The notes beneath the pieces are model-generated. The model searched no databases and was not told the origin of the DNA. It was given only the letters and a program-made list of their open reading frames with translations. A stretch of DNA of 64,000 bases from contig NZ_VWMY01000047.1 of NCBI RefSeq assembly GCF_008905045.1, forward strand, positions 1 to 64,000, in the 5' to 3' direction. Made by a program: the position numbers and the translations under genes. Origin of the DNA: Streptomyces albicerus. Lineage in GTDB: Bacteria > Actinomycetota > Actinomycetes > Streptomycetales > Streptomycetaceae. Positions within the stretch are counted from its first letter, which is position 1; each line of letters opens with the position of its first letter. Shown one piece after another: positions 57,550 through 64,000 of the stretch.

Positions 57550-57858
57550 TCACCTGTGCCACGGCAGGATGACCAATGGGCGGTCGGCGCGGTGCGGTGC
57601 GGCCTGTCCCACCCTGCCGAGTTGGCGCCCGAAATGCCCGTAACGCAGACGGGCGTCCACGATCAGAAGGTCGGCGGCGGCAGACCGGTCCAGGACGATC
57701 TCGCGGACCGGGCCTTCGACGACCGAGCCGTGGCCCCGCAGCGACGCGTGCACCAGCCGCAGCGGCAGGCCGCACCGGGCGGCCTCGTCCGCCGCCCAGC
57801 CGACGGCCCGGTGGCCGGGCTCCGAACCGTCGACACCAACGACCAAGAGATGTTCCAT
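57550..57858 (-). CDS. Short universal stress protein
   Basis: This is a 102-residue single USP domain, about 40 residues shorter than usual. The opening HLLVVGVDGSEPGHRAVGWAADEAA and the closing GHFGRQLGRVGQAAPHRADRPLVILP are present, but the middle (between LRLVHASL and DLLIVDARL) is abbreviated and the Gx2Gx9GS nucleotide loop is degenerate. It lies 25 nt upstream of pgmB and is probably co-transcribed. It may be an active variant or an internally deleted copy. Confidence 0.7.
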   Translation of the reverse strand: MEHLLVVGVDGSEPGHRAVGWAADEAARCGLPLRLVHASLRGHGSVVEGPVREIVLDRSAAADLLIVDARLRYGHFGRQLGRVGQAAPHRADRPLVILPWHR

Positions 57859-58291
57859 GATCCGCACCGCCTCTCGCGCACGCTTCTGCGGATGTGCCAG
57901 GAATGCCGCTCATCTCCCAGCGTGACACCGCGGGCCCGCTCTGCTCGTCCGATCGATGTGCGCGTGGATCAGGAGGTCTTCCGGGCCCCCTGCCGTCCGA
58001 CCTGGGGCCACTCCCGTGCCCACTGGTTGTAGCGCCGCCGGTCGAGCCGCCCCCGTGCGACGGCCCCGATCGCGTCGTAGGTCACGCCACGTACCGCGGG
58101 CGCGGCCGTGGTAGCCGGGCAGCCCCCGGCACCATCGCGGCTGCGTCCGTTCAGTGATGGGCGGCCGCCTTCGACGGACGACAGGCGCCCTTGGTGTGGG
58201 CCGACCGGCCCTATCGGGGGCGTGACGGGCGGACGCAGGGTGGGAGGGAGTACGGACCGGCACGTGACCTCGACCCGGAAGGGAATCCATC
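57859..58291. other. 433-bp divergent regulatory gap before phosphoketolase
   Basis: This region separates the USP-pgmB-GH65 transcript (minus) from phosphoketolase (plus). It holds the palindrome at 58198-58211. No credible gene was seen in it. Confidence 0.55.
58198..58211. promoter_or_regulatory. Palindrome upstream of phosphoketolase
   Basis: GTGGGCCGACCGGCCC (58196-58211) contains GGGCC/GGCCC arms. A related sequence GTGGCCCGACCGGTTC (13 of 16 identical) lies at 63214-63229 upstream of a two-domain USP gene. Control by a DosR/DevR-like regulator is inference. Confidence 0.4.
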
Positions 58292-60676
58292 ATGCGTGAC
58301 GTCCCACAGCAGGCGCCCGCCCACATCACGGACGATGAACTGCAGGCCCTGGACGCCCACTGGCGTGCCGCGAACTACCTGGCCGTCGGTCAGATCTACC
58401 TCATGTCCAACCCCCTGCTGACCGAACCGCTGCGTCCGGAGCACGTCAAGCCGCGGCTACTCGGCCACTGGGGCACGTCACCCGGTCTGAACCTGGTGCA
58501 CACCCACCTCAACCGCGTCATCGAGGCCCGCGGCCAGGACGCCCTGTGCATCTGGGGACCCGGCCACGGTGGGCCCGCCGTGCTGGCCAACTCCTGGCTG
58601 GAGGGCACCTATTCGGAGACGTATCCGGACATCGGCCGGGACGGCGAGGGCATGGCCAGGCTCTTCCGGCAGTTCTCCTTCCCCGGCGGCGTACCCAGTC
58701 ACGTCGCGCCCGAGACGCCCGGCTCCATCCACGAGGGCGGCGAACTGGGCTACTCCCTCTCGCACGCCTACGGCGCCGCGCTGGACAACCCGGACCTGCT
58801 GGTCGCCTGTGTGATCGGCGACGGAGAGGCGGAGACGGGGCCGCTGGCCGCCTCCTGGCACTCCAACAAGTTCCTCGACCCGGTCCACGACGGGGCCGTA
58901 CTGCCGATCCTGCACCTCAACGGCTACAAGATCGCCAACCCGACGGTGCTGGCCCGGCTGCCCGAGTCCGAACTCGACGACCTGCTGCGGGGATACGGCC
59001 ATACCCCGATCCACGTCGCCGGTGACGACCCGATGACCGTGCACCGTGCCATGGCGGCCGCCATGGACGACGCCCTGGAGCGCATCGCGCTCATCCAGCG
59101 CACCGCACGCGAGGAGGGCGTCACACAGCGGGCCCACTGGCCCGTGATCGTGCTGCGCACCCCGAAGGGCTGGACCGGGCCCGCCGAGGTCGACGGTCTT
59201 CCCGTGGAGGGCACCTGGCGCGCCCACCAGGTCCCCCTCTCCGCCGTCCGAGACAACCCCGAGCACCTGCGACAGCTGGAGACCTGGCTGCGCTCGTACC
59301 AGCCCGGGGAACTCTTCGACGAGCGCGGCCGGCCCCGCGAGCAGGTGCTCGCGTGCGTTCCCGAGGGCGTCCGGCGTCTGGGTGCCACCCCGCACGCCAA
59401 CGGCGGGCTGCTGCTGCGCGAACTGCCCCTGCCGGAGCTGGACCGGTACGCCGTTCCGGTCGACAAGCCCGGCGTGACGCTGCACGAGCCCACCCGGGTC
59501 CTCGGCGATCTGCTGGAACACGTCATGCACGACAGCAGCGGCCGCCGCGACTTCAGGATCGTCGGCCCCGACGAGACCGCCTCCAACCGGCTCCAGGCCG
59601 TCTTCGACGCGAGCGGCAAGGCCTGGCAGGCGCAGACCCTCACCGTCGACGAGCACCTGGACCGGCACGGCCGGGTGATGGAGATCCTCTCCGAACACAC
59701 CTGCCAGGGCTGGCTCGAGGGCTACCTCCTCACCGGCCGGCACGGGCTGTTCTCCTGCTACGAGGCCTTCGTCCACATCGTCGACTCCATGGTCAACCAG
59801 CACATCAAATGGCTGCGCGTCACCCGCCGGCTGCCCTGGCGTGCCCCCATCGCCTCCCTCAACTACCTGCTGACCTCGCACGTCTGGCGTCAGGACCACA
59901 ACGGCTTCTCGCACCAGGACCCGGGGTTCGTGGATCACGTCCTCAACAAGAGTCCGGAGGTCGTACGGGTCTATCTGCCGCCGGACGCCAACACCCTGCT
60001 GTCGGTCGCCGACCACGTCCTGCGCAGCCGCGATTACGTCAACGTAGTGGTCGCCGGCAAGCAGCCGTGCTTCGACTGGCTCACCATGGACCAGGCACGG
60101 GCCCACTGCGCCCGCGGCGCCGGGATCTGGGAATGGGCCGGTACGGAGAACGGCGAACGGGATCCGGACGTGGTGCTGGCCGCCGCCGGTGACGTGCCCA
60201 CCCAGGAGGTGCTGGCCGCCGCGCAGCTGCTGCGCACCCATCTGCCGGAGCTGGCCGTCCGGGTCGTCAACGTCGTCGACCTGGCCCGGCTGCTGCCCGC
60301 CGAGGAACATCCGCACGGCATGCCCGGCTTCGAGTACGACGCGCTGTTCACCCGCGACAAGCCGGTGATCTTCGCTTACCACGGCTATCCGTGGCTGATC
60401 CACCGCCTCGCGTACCGGCGTACCGGCCACGCCAACCTGCACGTGCGCGGCTACAAGGAGATCGGCACCACGACCACGCCGTTCGACATGGTGGTCCGCA
60501 ACGATCTCGACCGCTACCGCCTCGTCATGGACGTCATCGACCGCGTCCCCGGCCTGGCCGTACGCGCCGCCGGCGTACGGCAGTCGATGGAGGACACCCG
60601 GCTGCGCCACCACGACTGGATCCGCGCGCACGGCACCGATCTGCCCGAGGTCGCGGACTGGACCTGGGACAGCTGA
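58292..60676 (+). CDS. xfp: Xylulose-5-phosphate/fructose-6-phosphate phosphoketolase
   Basis: This 794-residue thiamine-diphosphate enzyme cleaves xylulose 5-phosphate or fructose 6-phosphate with phosphate to acetyl-phosphate plus an aldose phosphate. Conserved segments are WRAANYLAVGQIYL, WGPGHGGPAVLANSWLEG, GDGEAETGPLAASWHSNKF (ThDP-binding GDGE..N), ETGPDETASNR-type RIVGPDETASNR and SNYLLTS-like SLNYLLTSHVWRQDHNGFSHQDPG. GAAGGGA precedes the ATG. The length equals the family norm. A collapsed copy lies at 38817-39133. Confidence 0.95.
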   Translation: MRDVPQQAPAHITDDELQALDAHWRAANYLAVGQIYLMSNPLLTEPLRPEHVKPRLLGHWGTSPGLNLVHTHLNRVIEARGQDALCIWGPGHGGPAVLANSWLEGTYSETYPDIGRDGEGMARLFRQFSFPGGVPSHVAPETPGSIHEGGELGYSLSHAYGAALDNPDLLVACVIGDGEAETGPLAASWHSNKFLDPVHDGAVLPILHLNGYKIANPTVLARLPESELDDLLRGYGHTPIHVAGDDPMTVHRAMAAAMDDALERIALIQRTAREEGVTQRAHWPVIVLRTPKGWTGPAEVDGLPVEGTWRAHQVPLSAVRDNPEHLRQLETWLRSYQPGELFDERGRPREQVLACVPEGVRRLGATPHANGGLLLRELPLPELDRYAVPVDKPGVTLHEPTRVLGDLLEHVMHDSSGRRDFRIVGPDETASNRLQAVFDASGKAWQAQTLTVDEHLDRHGRVMEILSEHTCQGWLEGYLLTGRHGLFSCYEAFVHIVDSMVNQHIKWLRVTRRLPWRAPIASLNYLLTSHVWRQDHNGFSHQDPGFVDHVLNKSPEVVRVYLPPDANTLLSVADHVLRSRDYVNVVVAGKQPCFDWLTMDQARAHCARGAGIWEWAGTENGERDPDVVLAAAGDVPTQEVLAAAQLLRTHLPELAVRVVNVVDLARLLPAEEHPHGMPGFEYDALFTRDKPVIFAYHGYPWLIHRLAYRRTGHANLHVRGYKEIGTTTTPFDMVVRNDLDRYRLVMDVIDRVPGLAVRAAGVRQSMEDTRLRHHDWIRAHGTDLPEVADWTWDS

Positions 60677-60706
60677 CCGGCCCCGCGAGGCAGGGACTTT
60701 CGCCGC

Positions 60707-61225
60707 ATGGTCCAGGCCTCGCAGCCCCTCCGAACTCCCTTGACGGAGCGGGACATCGAAGGTGCGACAAGCGCCACCGCGGTCTCGCGCACCGCCCCTT
60801 GGAGGGGACGTGCATCGTGGCTGGGGGCGTTTCTCGACAAGACCTTCGGGTTCGGCTACGCCTCGCAGTCGGGCAAGAGGCGGATCGACGGCGGCTCGCC
60901 GACCCAGGGTTTCCTCGGCGGCGTCGCCGTGGGGCCGATGGAGTCCACGTTCCATGACTGGGCCGGGGCCGGCTGGGCCGACTGGCTATTCATGCTCGGC
61001 CTGCTGGGCATCGGAATCATCTACACCGCCGTCCTGAGGGCCTTTGCGGTCGCGGGCGCCGGCGCGACCTGGCCTGGGCAAGGTCTGCGCACTGCTGCCG
61101 TTCGTCAGCCGCAACCGCCGGCTGCTGTGACCGCTCGGCCCGGGCCCGGACCGGGGCGCCACCGCGACTTCGCGGTGGCGCCCCGGTTTCGTGGTGCCGC
61201 GACCGAGAGCGAGTCGGCATGCTGA
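60707..61225 (+). pseudogene. DoxX-like membrane protein remnant
   Basis: Residues about 38-110 of this frame (LGAFLDKTFGFGYASQSGKR, DGGSPTQGFLGGVAVGP, WADWLFMLGLLGIGIIYTAVL) match the first half of DoxX/DoxD-type membrane proteins. After the first full TM helix the similarity stops, and the remaining ~60 residues are low-complexity and run through a terminator hairpin. The other TM helices are missing. It lies 30 nt after phosphoketolase. Confidence 0.7.
61151..61186 (+). terminator. Strong Rho-independent terminator
   Basis: A 16-bp perfect stem (61151-61166 with 61171-61186) with a tetraloop ACTT is followed by TTTC. It probably ends the phosphoketolase/DoxX-remnant transcript. Confidence 0.88.
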
Positions 61226-61229
61226 AGGC

Positions 61230-61979
61230 ATGCGCACCCTTGGCGTCGATCTCTCCGCCAGCCCTCCCCGCACCGCCGCCGTCGTCATCGACTGGTCGGC
61301 GGGCCGGGCCATGGTCCACACCCCGCTACTGGGCTGCACCGACGAGCAGTTGCTGAAGCTGCTCTCCGGCCTGGGGGCGGAGGACCAGGCCGGAGTGGAC
61401 TGCCCCTTCGGCTGGCCCGCCGCTTTCGTCGCGGCCATGTCCTCTCATGCCGCACCCCGGCCCACGTGGCCGGGCCGCGACGCCGAGGGCGCCGATGATC
61501 TGCAGGCCATGCGCTATCGGCATACCGACCTGGTCGTCGCACCCCACGCGCCGCGACTTCCGCTGTCGGTCTCCTTCGACAAACTGGGGTCCGTCGCGGC
61601 TCGCTGGGCACGCCTGCAGGCCCTCCTGGAGCACCTCGGCCACCCTGTCGACCGCACCGGAGCCGGCCCGGTGGCCGAGGTGTATCCGGCTGCCGCCCGC
61701 CACCAATGGGGCCTGGTGCTCGGCTCCGTGGACGAGATTCAGGCCGCTGCCCCCTGGCTGCACATCCCGGAGGAGGCACGGCGGCTGCTCGCCGCCAGCC
61801 GTGACGCCTACGACGCCCTGATAGCCGCCCTCGTCGCCAGGGCGATCAAGGCGCGGCTCACCACGTGGCCGACGGCCGACGAGGCCGAACTCGCCCGCAC
61901 CGAGGGCTGGATCCACTTCCCGGGCCGCGACACGTTGCAACACCTCGCGGTATCCACCGACCCGCCCTCGGGCGGCTGA
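61230..61979 (+). CDS. DUF429-family protein
   Basis: This 249-residue protein opens MRTLGVDLSASPPRTAAVVIDW, the RNase-H-like fold with the first acidic residue in GVDLS. It continues with GVDCPFGWPAAFV and ends with VAEVYPAAARHQWG and SRDAYDALIAALVARAIKA, where the YDAxxxAxxAR acid is kept. DUF429 members are predicted nucleases; no function is proven. The ATG at 61230 was chosen by family length. It directly follows the terminator of the preceding transcript. Confidence 0.82.
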   Translation: MRTLGVDLSASPPRTAAVVIDWSAGRAMVHTPLLGCTDEQLLKLLSGLGAEDQAGVDCPFGWPAAFVAAMSSHAAPRPTWPGRDAEGADDLQAMRYRHTDLVVAPHAPRLPLSVSFDKLGSVAARWARLQALLEHLGHPVDRTGAGPVAEVYPAAARHQWGLVLGSVDEIQAAAPWLHIPEEARRLLAASRDAYDALIAALVARAIKARLTTWPTADEAELARTEGWIHFPGRDTLQHLAVSTDPPSGG

Positions 61980-61985
61980 ACGTCA

Positions 61986-62075
61986 CCCGAGAGCTTCGCC
62001 GCGGCCGACTGGGCCGCCCGCGAAGCGTTTGCTCCGCGAGGTAGGTGCCCCTGCGTCTCGTGCACGCCTGGGACC
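61986..62075 (+). pseudogene. N-terminal fragment of a universal stress protein
   Basis: ESFAAADWAAREA is followed after a frameshift by VPLRLVHAWD. These match residues ~13-40 of the USP at 62210 (ESLAAADWAAREA ... LPLRLVQAW). The rest is absent. It lies just after the DUF429 stop codon and on the strand opposite to the intact USP gene. Confidence 0.65.
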
Positions 62076-62138
62076 AGCAGTGTCGAACAGCCCCCGACGC
62101 GGCGGGAGGTACTGGACGTCCTCGGCGGTCGGGCCGCT

Positions 62139-62227
62139 CGGCCCTCAAGCCGTGCGAAACCGGCCCTCAAGCCGTGCGAAACCGGACCTCAGCTGCGCGA
62201 AGCCGGCCCTCAGTCGTGCGGGACTAC
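62139..62227. repeat. ~22-bp tandem repeat at the 3' end of a USP gene
   Basis: Two identical 22-bp units (62139-62160, 62161-62182) and two diverged ones (to about 62227) run into the stop codon region of the USP gene at 62210. On the minus strand each unit reads like CACGRCTKGAGGGCCGG, echoing the 18-bp repeat after the other USP gene at 40149. Confidence 0.85.
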
Positions 62228-63082
62228 CGCGACCGGGGCGGCCGCGTGGTGCAGCACGGCGTGGGTCACCGGGCCGATGCGCATTCCGAGCGCGGGCCGG
62301 TGCACCCTGCGGCCGACCACCACCAGTCCGGCGTGTGAGCCGGCCTCCAGCACGACTCCGGACGCGTGGGCGAGATCGACCGTGTGCGCGACCGCGACCT
62401 GCGGGTACGTGTCGCGCCATGGCCTCAGCGCGTCCGACAGCGCCTTCTCCGCCTGCCCTGTGATACCGCCCTCCCGACTGGCCTGCTGCCCGACCGCGGG
62501 ACCGTATCCGAACAGCGGCGGCAGGTTCGGCGCGTGCACGGCGCGCAGTGAGACACCGCGGGCGGCGGCCGCGCCGAAGGCGAACTCCAGGAGCGGCCGG
62601 GGCAGTTCGCCGAGGTCCTGGAGCCCGACGACCACCTCGCCGCTGTCCTGCTCGGTGGCCGAGTGCGGGTTCGCCCGCACCATGACCACCGGGCTCGTGG
62701 CCCGGGCGAGGACCTGCTGGCCGACGGAGCCGAGCAGGAAGCCGGCGACGGCGCCATGTCCGCTGGACCCCAGCACCAGCATGTCGGCCTGCTCGGCCTG
62801 GCCCAACAGCACCTCGGTCGTCGTGTCGGAGATCAGCTCCGTACCGACGGCCAGCTCCGGATACCGCCCGCGCAGCTCCTGCTCGGCATCCCGCAGTACG
62901 CGCAGGGCCCATTCCTTCTGGGTGCTCAGGTCCTCGGCGACGGGCACATCGCGCGGCTGCCAGACCCAGGCCTGCACCAGACGCAGCGGCAGGGCGCGGC
63001 GCAGCGCCTCGCGCGCGGCCCAGTCGGCGGCGGCCAGGCTCTCGGGGGAACCGTCCAGACCGACGGTGATGGGGCGAATCAT
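62210..63082 (-). CDS. Universal stress protein, two USP domains
   Basis: This 290-residue tandem USP has domain 1 (about 1-140: ITVGLDGSPESLAAADWAAREALRR ... LVLGSSGHGAVAGFLLGSVGQQVL, with an intact Gx2Gx9GS ATP loop) and domain 2 (about 150-290, ending LVVVGRRVHRPALGMRIGPVTHAVLHHAAAPVAVVPHD). It is closely similar in layout to the USP at 39257. The start MIRPITVG follows GGGGGAGAC; the longer frame lacks similarity. A palindrome-like motif 132 nt upstream resembles the one before phosphoketolase. Confidence 0.92.
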   Translation of the reverse strand: MIRPITVGLDGSPESLAAADWAAREALRRALPLRLVQAWVWQPRDVPVAEDLSTQKEWALRVLRDAEQELRGRYPELAVGTELISDTTTEVLLGQAEQADMLVLGSSGHGAVAGFLLGSVGQQVLARATSPVVMVRANPHSATEQDSGEVVVGLQDLGELPRPLLEFAFGAAAARGVSLRAVHAPNLPPLFGYGPAVGQQASREGGITGQAEKALSDALRPWRDTYPQVAVAHTVDLAHASGVVLEAGSHAGLVVVGRRVHRPALGMRIGPVTHAVLHHAAAPVAVVPHD

Positions 63083-63350
63083 GGGGGAGACCTCCGTGTT
63101 CGGTACGGCGGGCCGCGGACGAGTGCCCCAGCCTTCATCCTGAGGCTCACGGCGGGGTGCCCGCGAGTCCAGGGGCCGACAGTCCCGATCCGGACCGCCC
63201 GGCCCCATCGGCAGTGGCCCGACCGGTTCGCACCGCGTTCGATACCGGTCGGCGCCCGGTGGGCGACGGAGACGAGTACCTCATGGGACGGCGGGAATGC
63301 CAGGCGAACGGCCAGGGCCGGTCGGCCCACCCCGGGCCCGCCCCGCCCGG

Positions 63351-63539
63351 TCAGCAGCAACGGCTCTGCGGGTGTTCCTCTCGGTGCCGGGCTCGCAGAG
63401 TCTCGTACTCGCGCGGTGTCGGTACCGGCGCGAGGGGGTGGTGACGCCGGTGGCGCTCGCAGAAGCGGTCGTACTCCGCCTCTCCCGTCAGCTCACGCAG
63501 GTACCAGCGCACGGCCCGCGCCCATCGCCGGGCACTCAT
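63351..63539 (-). CDS. YbdD/YjiX family small protein
   Basis: This 62-residue protein (MSARRWARAVRWYLRELTGEAEYDRFCERHRRHHPLAPVPTPREYE ... HPQSRCC) carries the YbdD/YjiX signature WYxRxxxGExxYxxYxxHxxxxHP and the terminal RCC. Members follow cstA genes in many bacteria and are thought to support the pyruvate/peptide importer. It overlaps the end of cstA by 4 nt, so it is translationally coupled to it. Confidence 0.88.
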   Translation of the reverse strand: MSARRWARAVRWYLRELTGEAEYDRFCERHRRHHPLAPVPTPREYETLRARHREEHPQSRCC

Positions 63540-64000
63540 GCCCGGGCTCCCGCCAGCGGTTCGGCGGACTGCTCCGGTGCGTCGATCTGGGACTCGACGT
63601 ACGGCGTCTCGGTCGTCGGTAGCGGGACGGGGGACCGAATGGCGCGCACGCACACCACGGCCGCGTTGGCGATCACCACGGTGACCAGGAGCATGAACAG
63701 GGCGATGAGGACGCCGTCGACCGTGGAGTTGGTGACCACGGTGTGCATGTCGTCGAGGGTCTTGGCGGGCGGCAGGACCTGACCGGCGTCGATGCCGTCG
63801 GCATACCGCGCGCGCTGGGCGAAGAAGCCGACACGGGGGTCGTCGGAGAAGATCTTCTGCCAGCCGGCGGTGAAGGTGACCGCGACCACCCAGGCCAGCG
63901 GGATCCCGGTGACCCAGGCCCAGCGCAGCCGACCGGACTTGACGAGGACCGTGGTGCAGACGGTGAGGGCGATGGCGGCGAGCAGCTGGTTGGCGATGCC
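63536..64000 (-). CDS. cstA: CstA-family carbon starvation protein, 3' end only
   Basis: The last ~154 residues are visible, beginning GIANQLLAAIALTVCTTVLVKSG at the window edge, through LRWAWVTGIPLAWVVAVTFTAGWQKIFSDDPRVGFFAQ, then TVDGVLIALFMLLVTVVIANAAVVCVRAI and an acidic tail. This matches the C-terminal TM helices of CstA/BtsT pyruvate or peptide transporters induced by carbon starvation. The gene continues beyond the right end of the window. ybdD follows with a 4-nt overlap. Confidence 0.92.
   Translation of the reverse strand, partial: GIANQLLAAIALTVCTTVLVKSGRLRWAWVTGIPLAWVVAVTFTAGWQKIFSDDPRVGFFAQRARYADGIDAGQVLPPAKTLDDMHTVVTNSTVDGVLIALFMLLVTVVIANAAVVCVRAIRSPVPLPTTETPYVESQIDAPEQSAEPLAGARA

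Overview
The window is a piece of Streptomyces-type chromosome. The DNA is very GC-rich with strong G/C third-position bias, GTG starts and 4-nt ATGA/GTGA couplings are common, and the gene families (ECF42 sigma factor with DGPF proteins, MEDS regulators, Rv1733c-like membrane proteins, two-domain universal stress proteins, GH75 chitosanase, a short Rho) fit an actinomycete of that genus. No tRNA, rRNA or CRISPR array was seen. Only one likely small mobile element (a MITE-like insertion) was recognised, but there are many tandem repeats and gene remnants, so this looks like a variable chromosome region rather than the core.

Layout. 0-6.3 kb: glutaminase, two coupled GT-C mannosyl/glycosyltransferases, a D-Ala-D-Ala carboxypeptidase and a short Rho. 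6.6-13.3 kb: a flavin monooxygenase/P450 pair, then an ECF42 regulon (DGPF-SnoaL fusion, DGPF protein, sigma factor, small basic protein, MFS exporter) with two matching promoter elements. 13.3-22 kb: GH13 glucosidase, two methyltransferases, a KimA-like K+ permease, and a divergent MerR/MFS pair. 22-28 kb: three VOC proteins, an Rv1733c-like protein, CorA, then a histidine kinase joined by a deletion scar to the tail of an MMPL transporter. 28-41 kb: hydrolases, a STAND ATPase, a tandem MEDS-STAS / MEDS-ATPase pair, a GntR regulator, an esterase, an acetylxylan esterase, several broken genes, a second Rv1733c-like protein, a phosphoketolase remnant and a universal stress protein. 41-48 kb: a molybdenum oxidoreductase with its reductase, a quinone oxidoreductase/GNAT pair, a MarR regulator with operators also present before a 2,4-dienoyl-CoA reductase, and a MITE at that gene's stop codon. 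48-54 kb: PadR and LysR regulators, secreted proteins, chitosanase and the dhaKLM operon. 54-64 kb: GH65 disaccharide phosphorylase, beta-phosphoglucomutase, USPs, an intact phosphoketolase, a DUF429 protein, ybdD and the end of cstA.

How the genes fit together. GH65 phosphorylase with beta-phosphoglucomutase turns a disaccharide into glucose plus glucose 6-phosphate, phosphoketolase makes acetyl-phosphate from sugar phosphates, and DhaKLM phosphorylates dihydroxyacetone. With the USPs, Rv1733c-like proteins and CstA this suggests a low-energy/starvation metabolism set resembling mycobacterial dormancy regulons (inference). A second theme is regulation: ECF42, MEDS partner-switch proteins, MerR, MarR, GntR, PadR, LysR, a STAND ATPase and a truncated two-component locus. 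A third theme is decay: at least six remnants (MMPL, alpha/beta hydrolase, amidohydrolase, phosphoketolase, DoxX, USP) lie beside intact genes.
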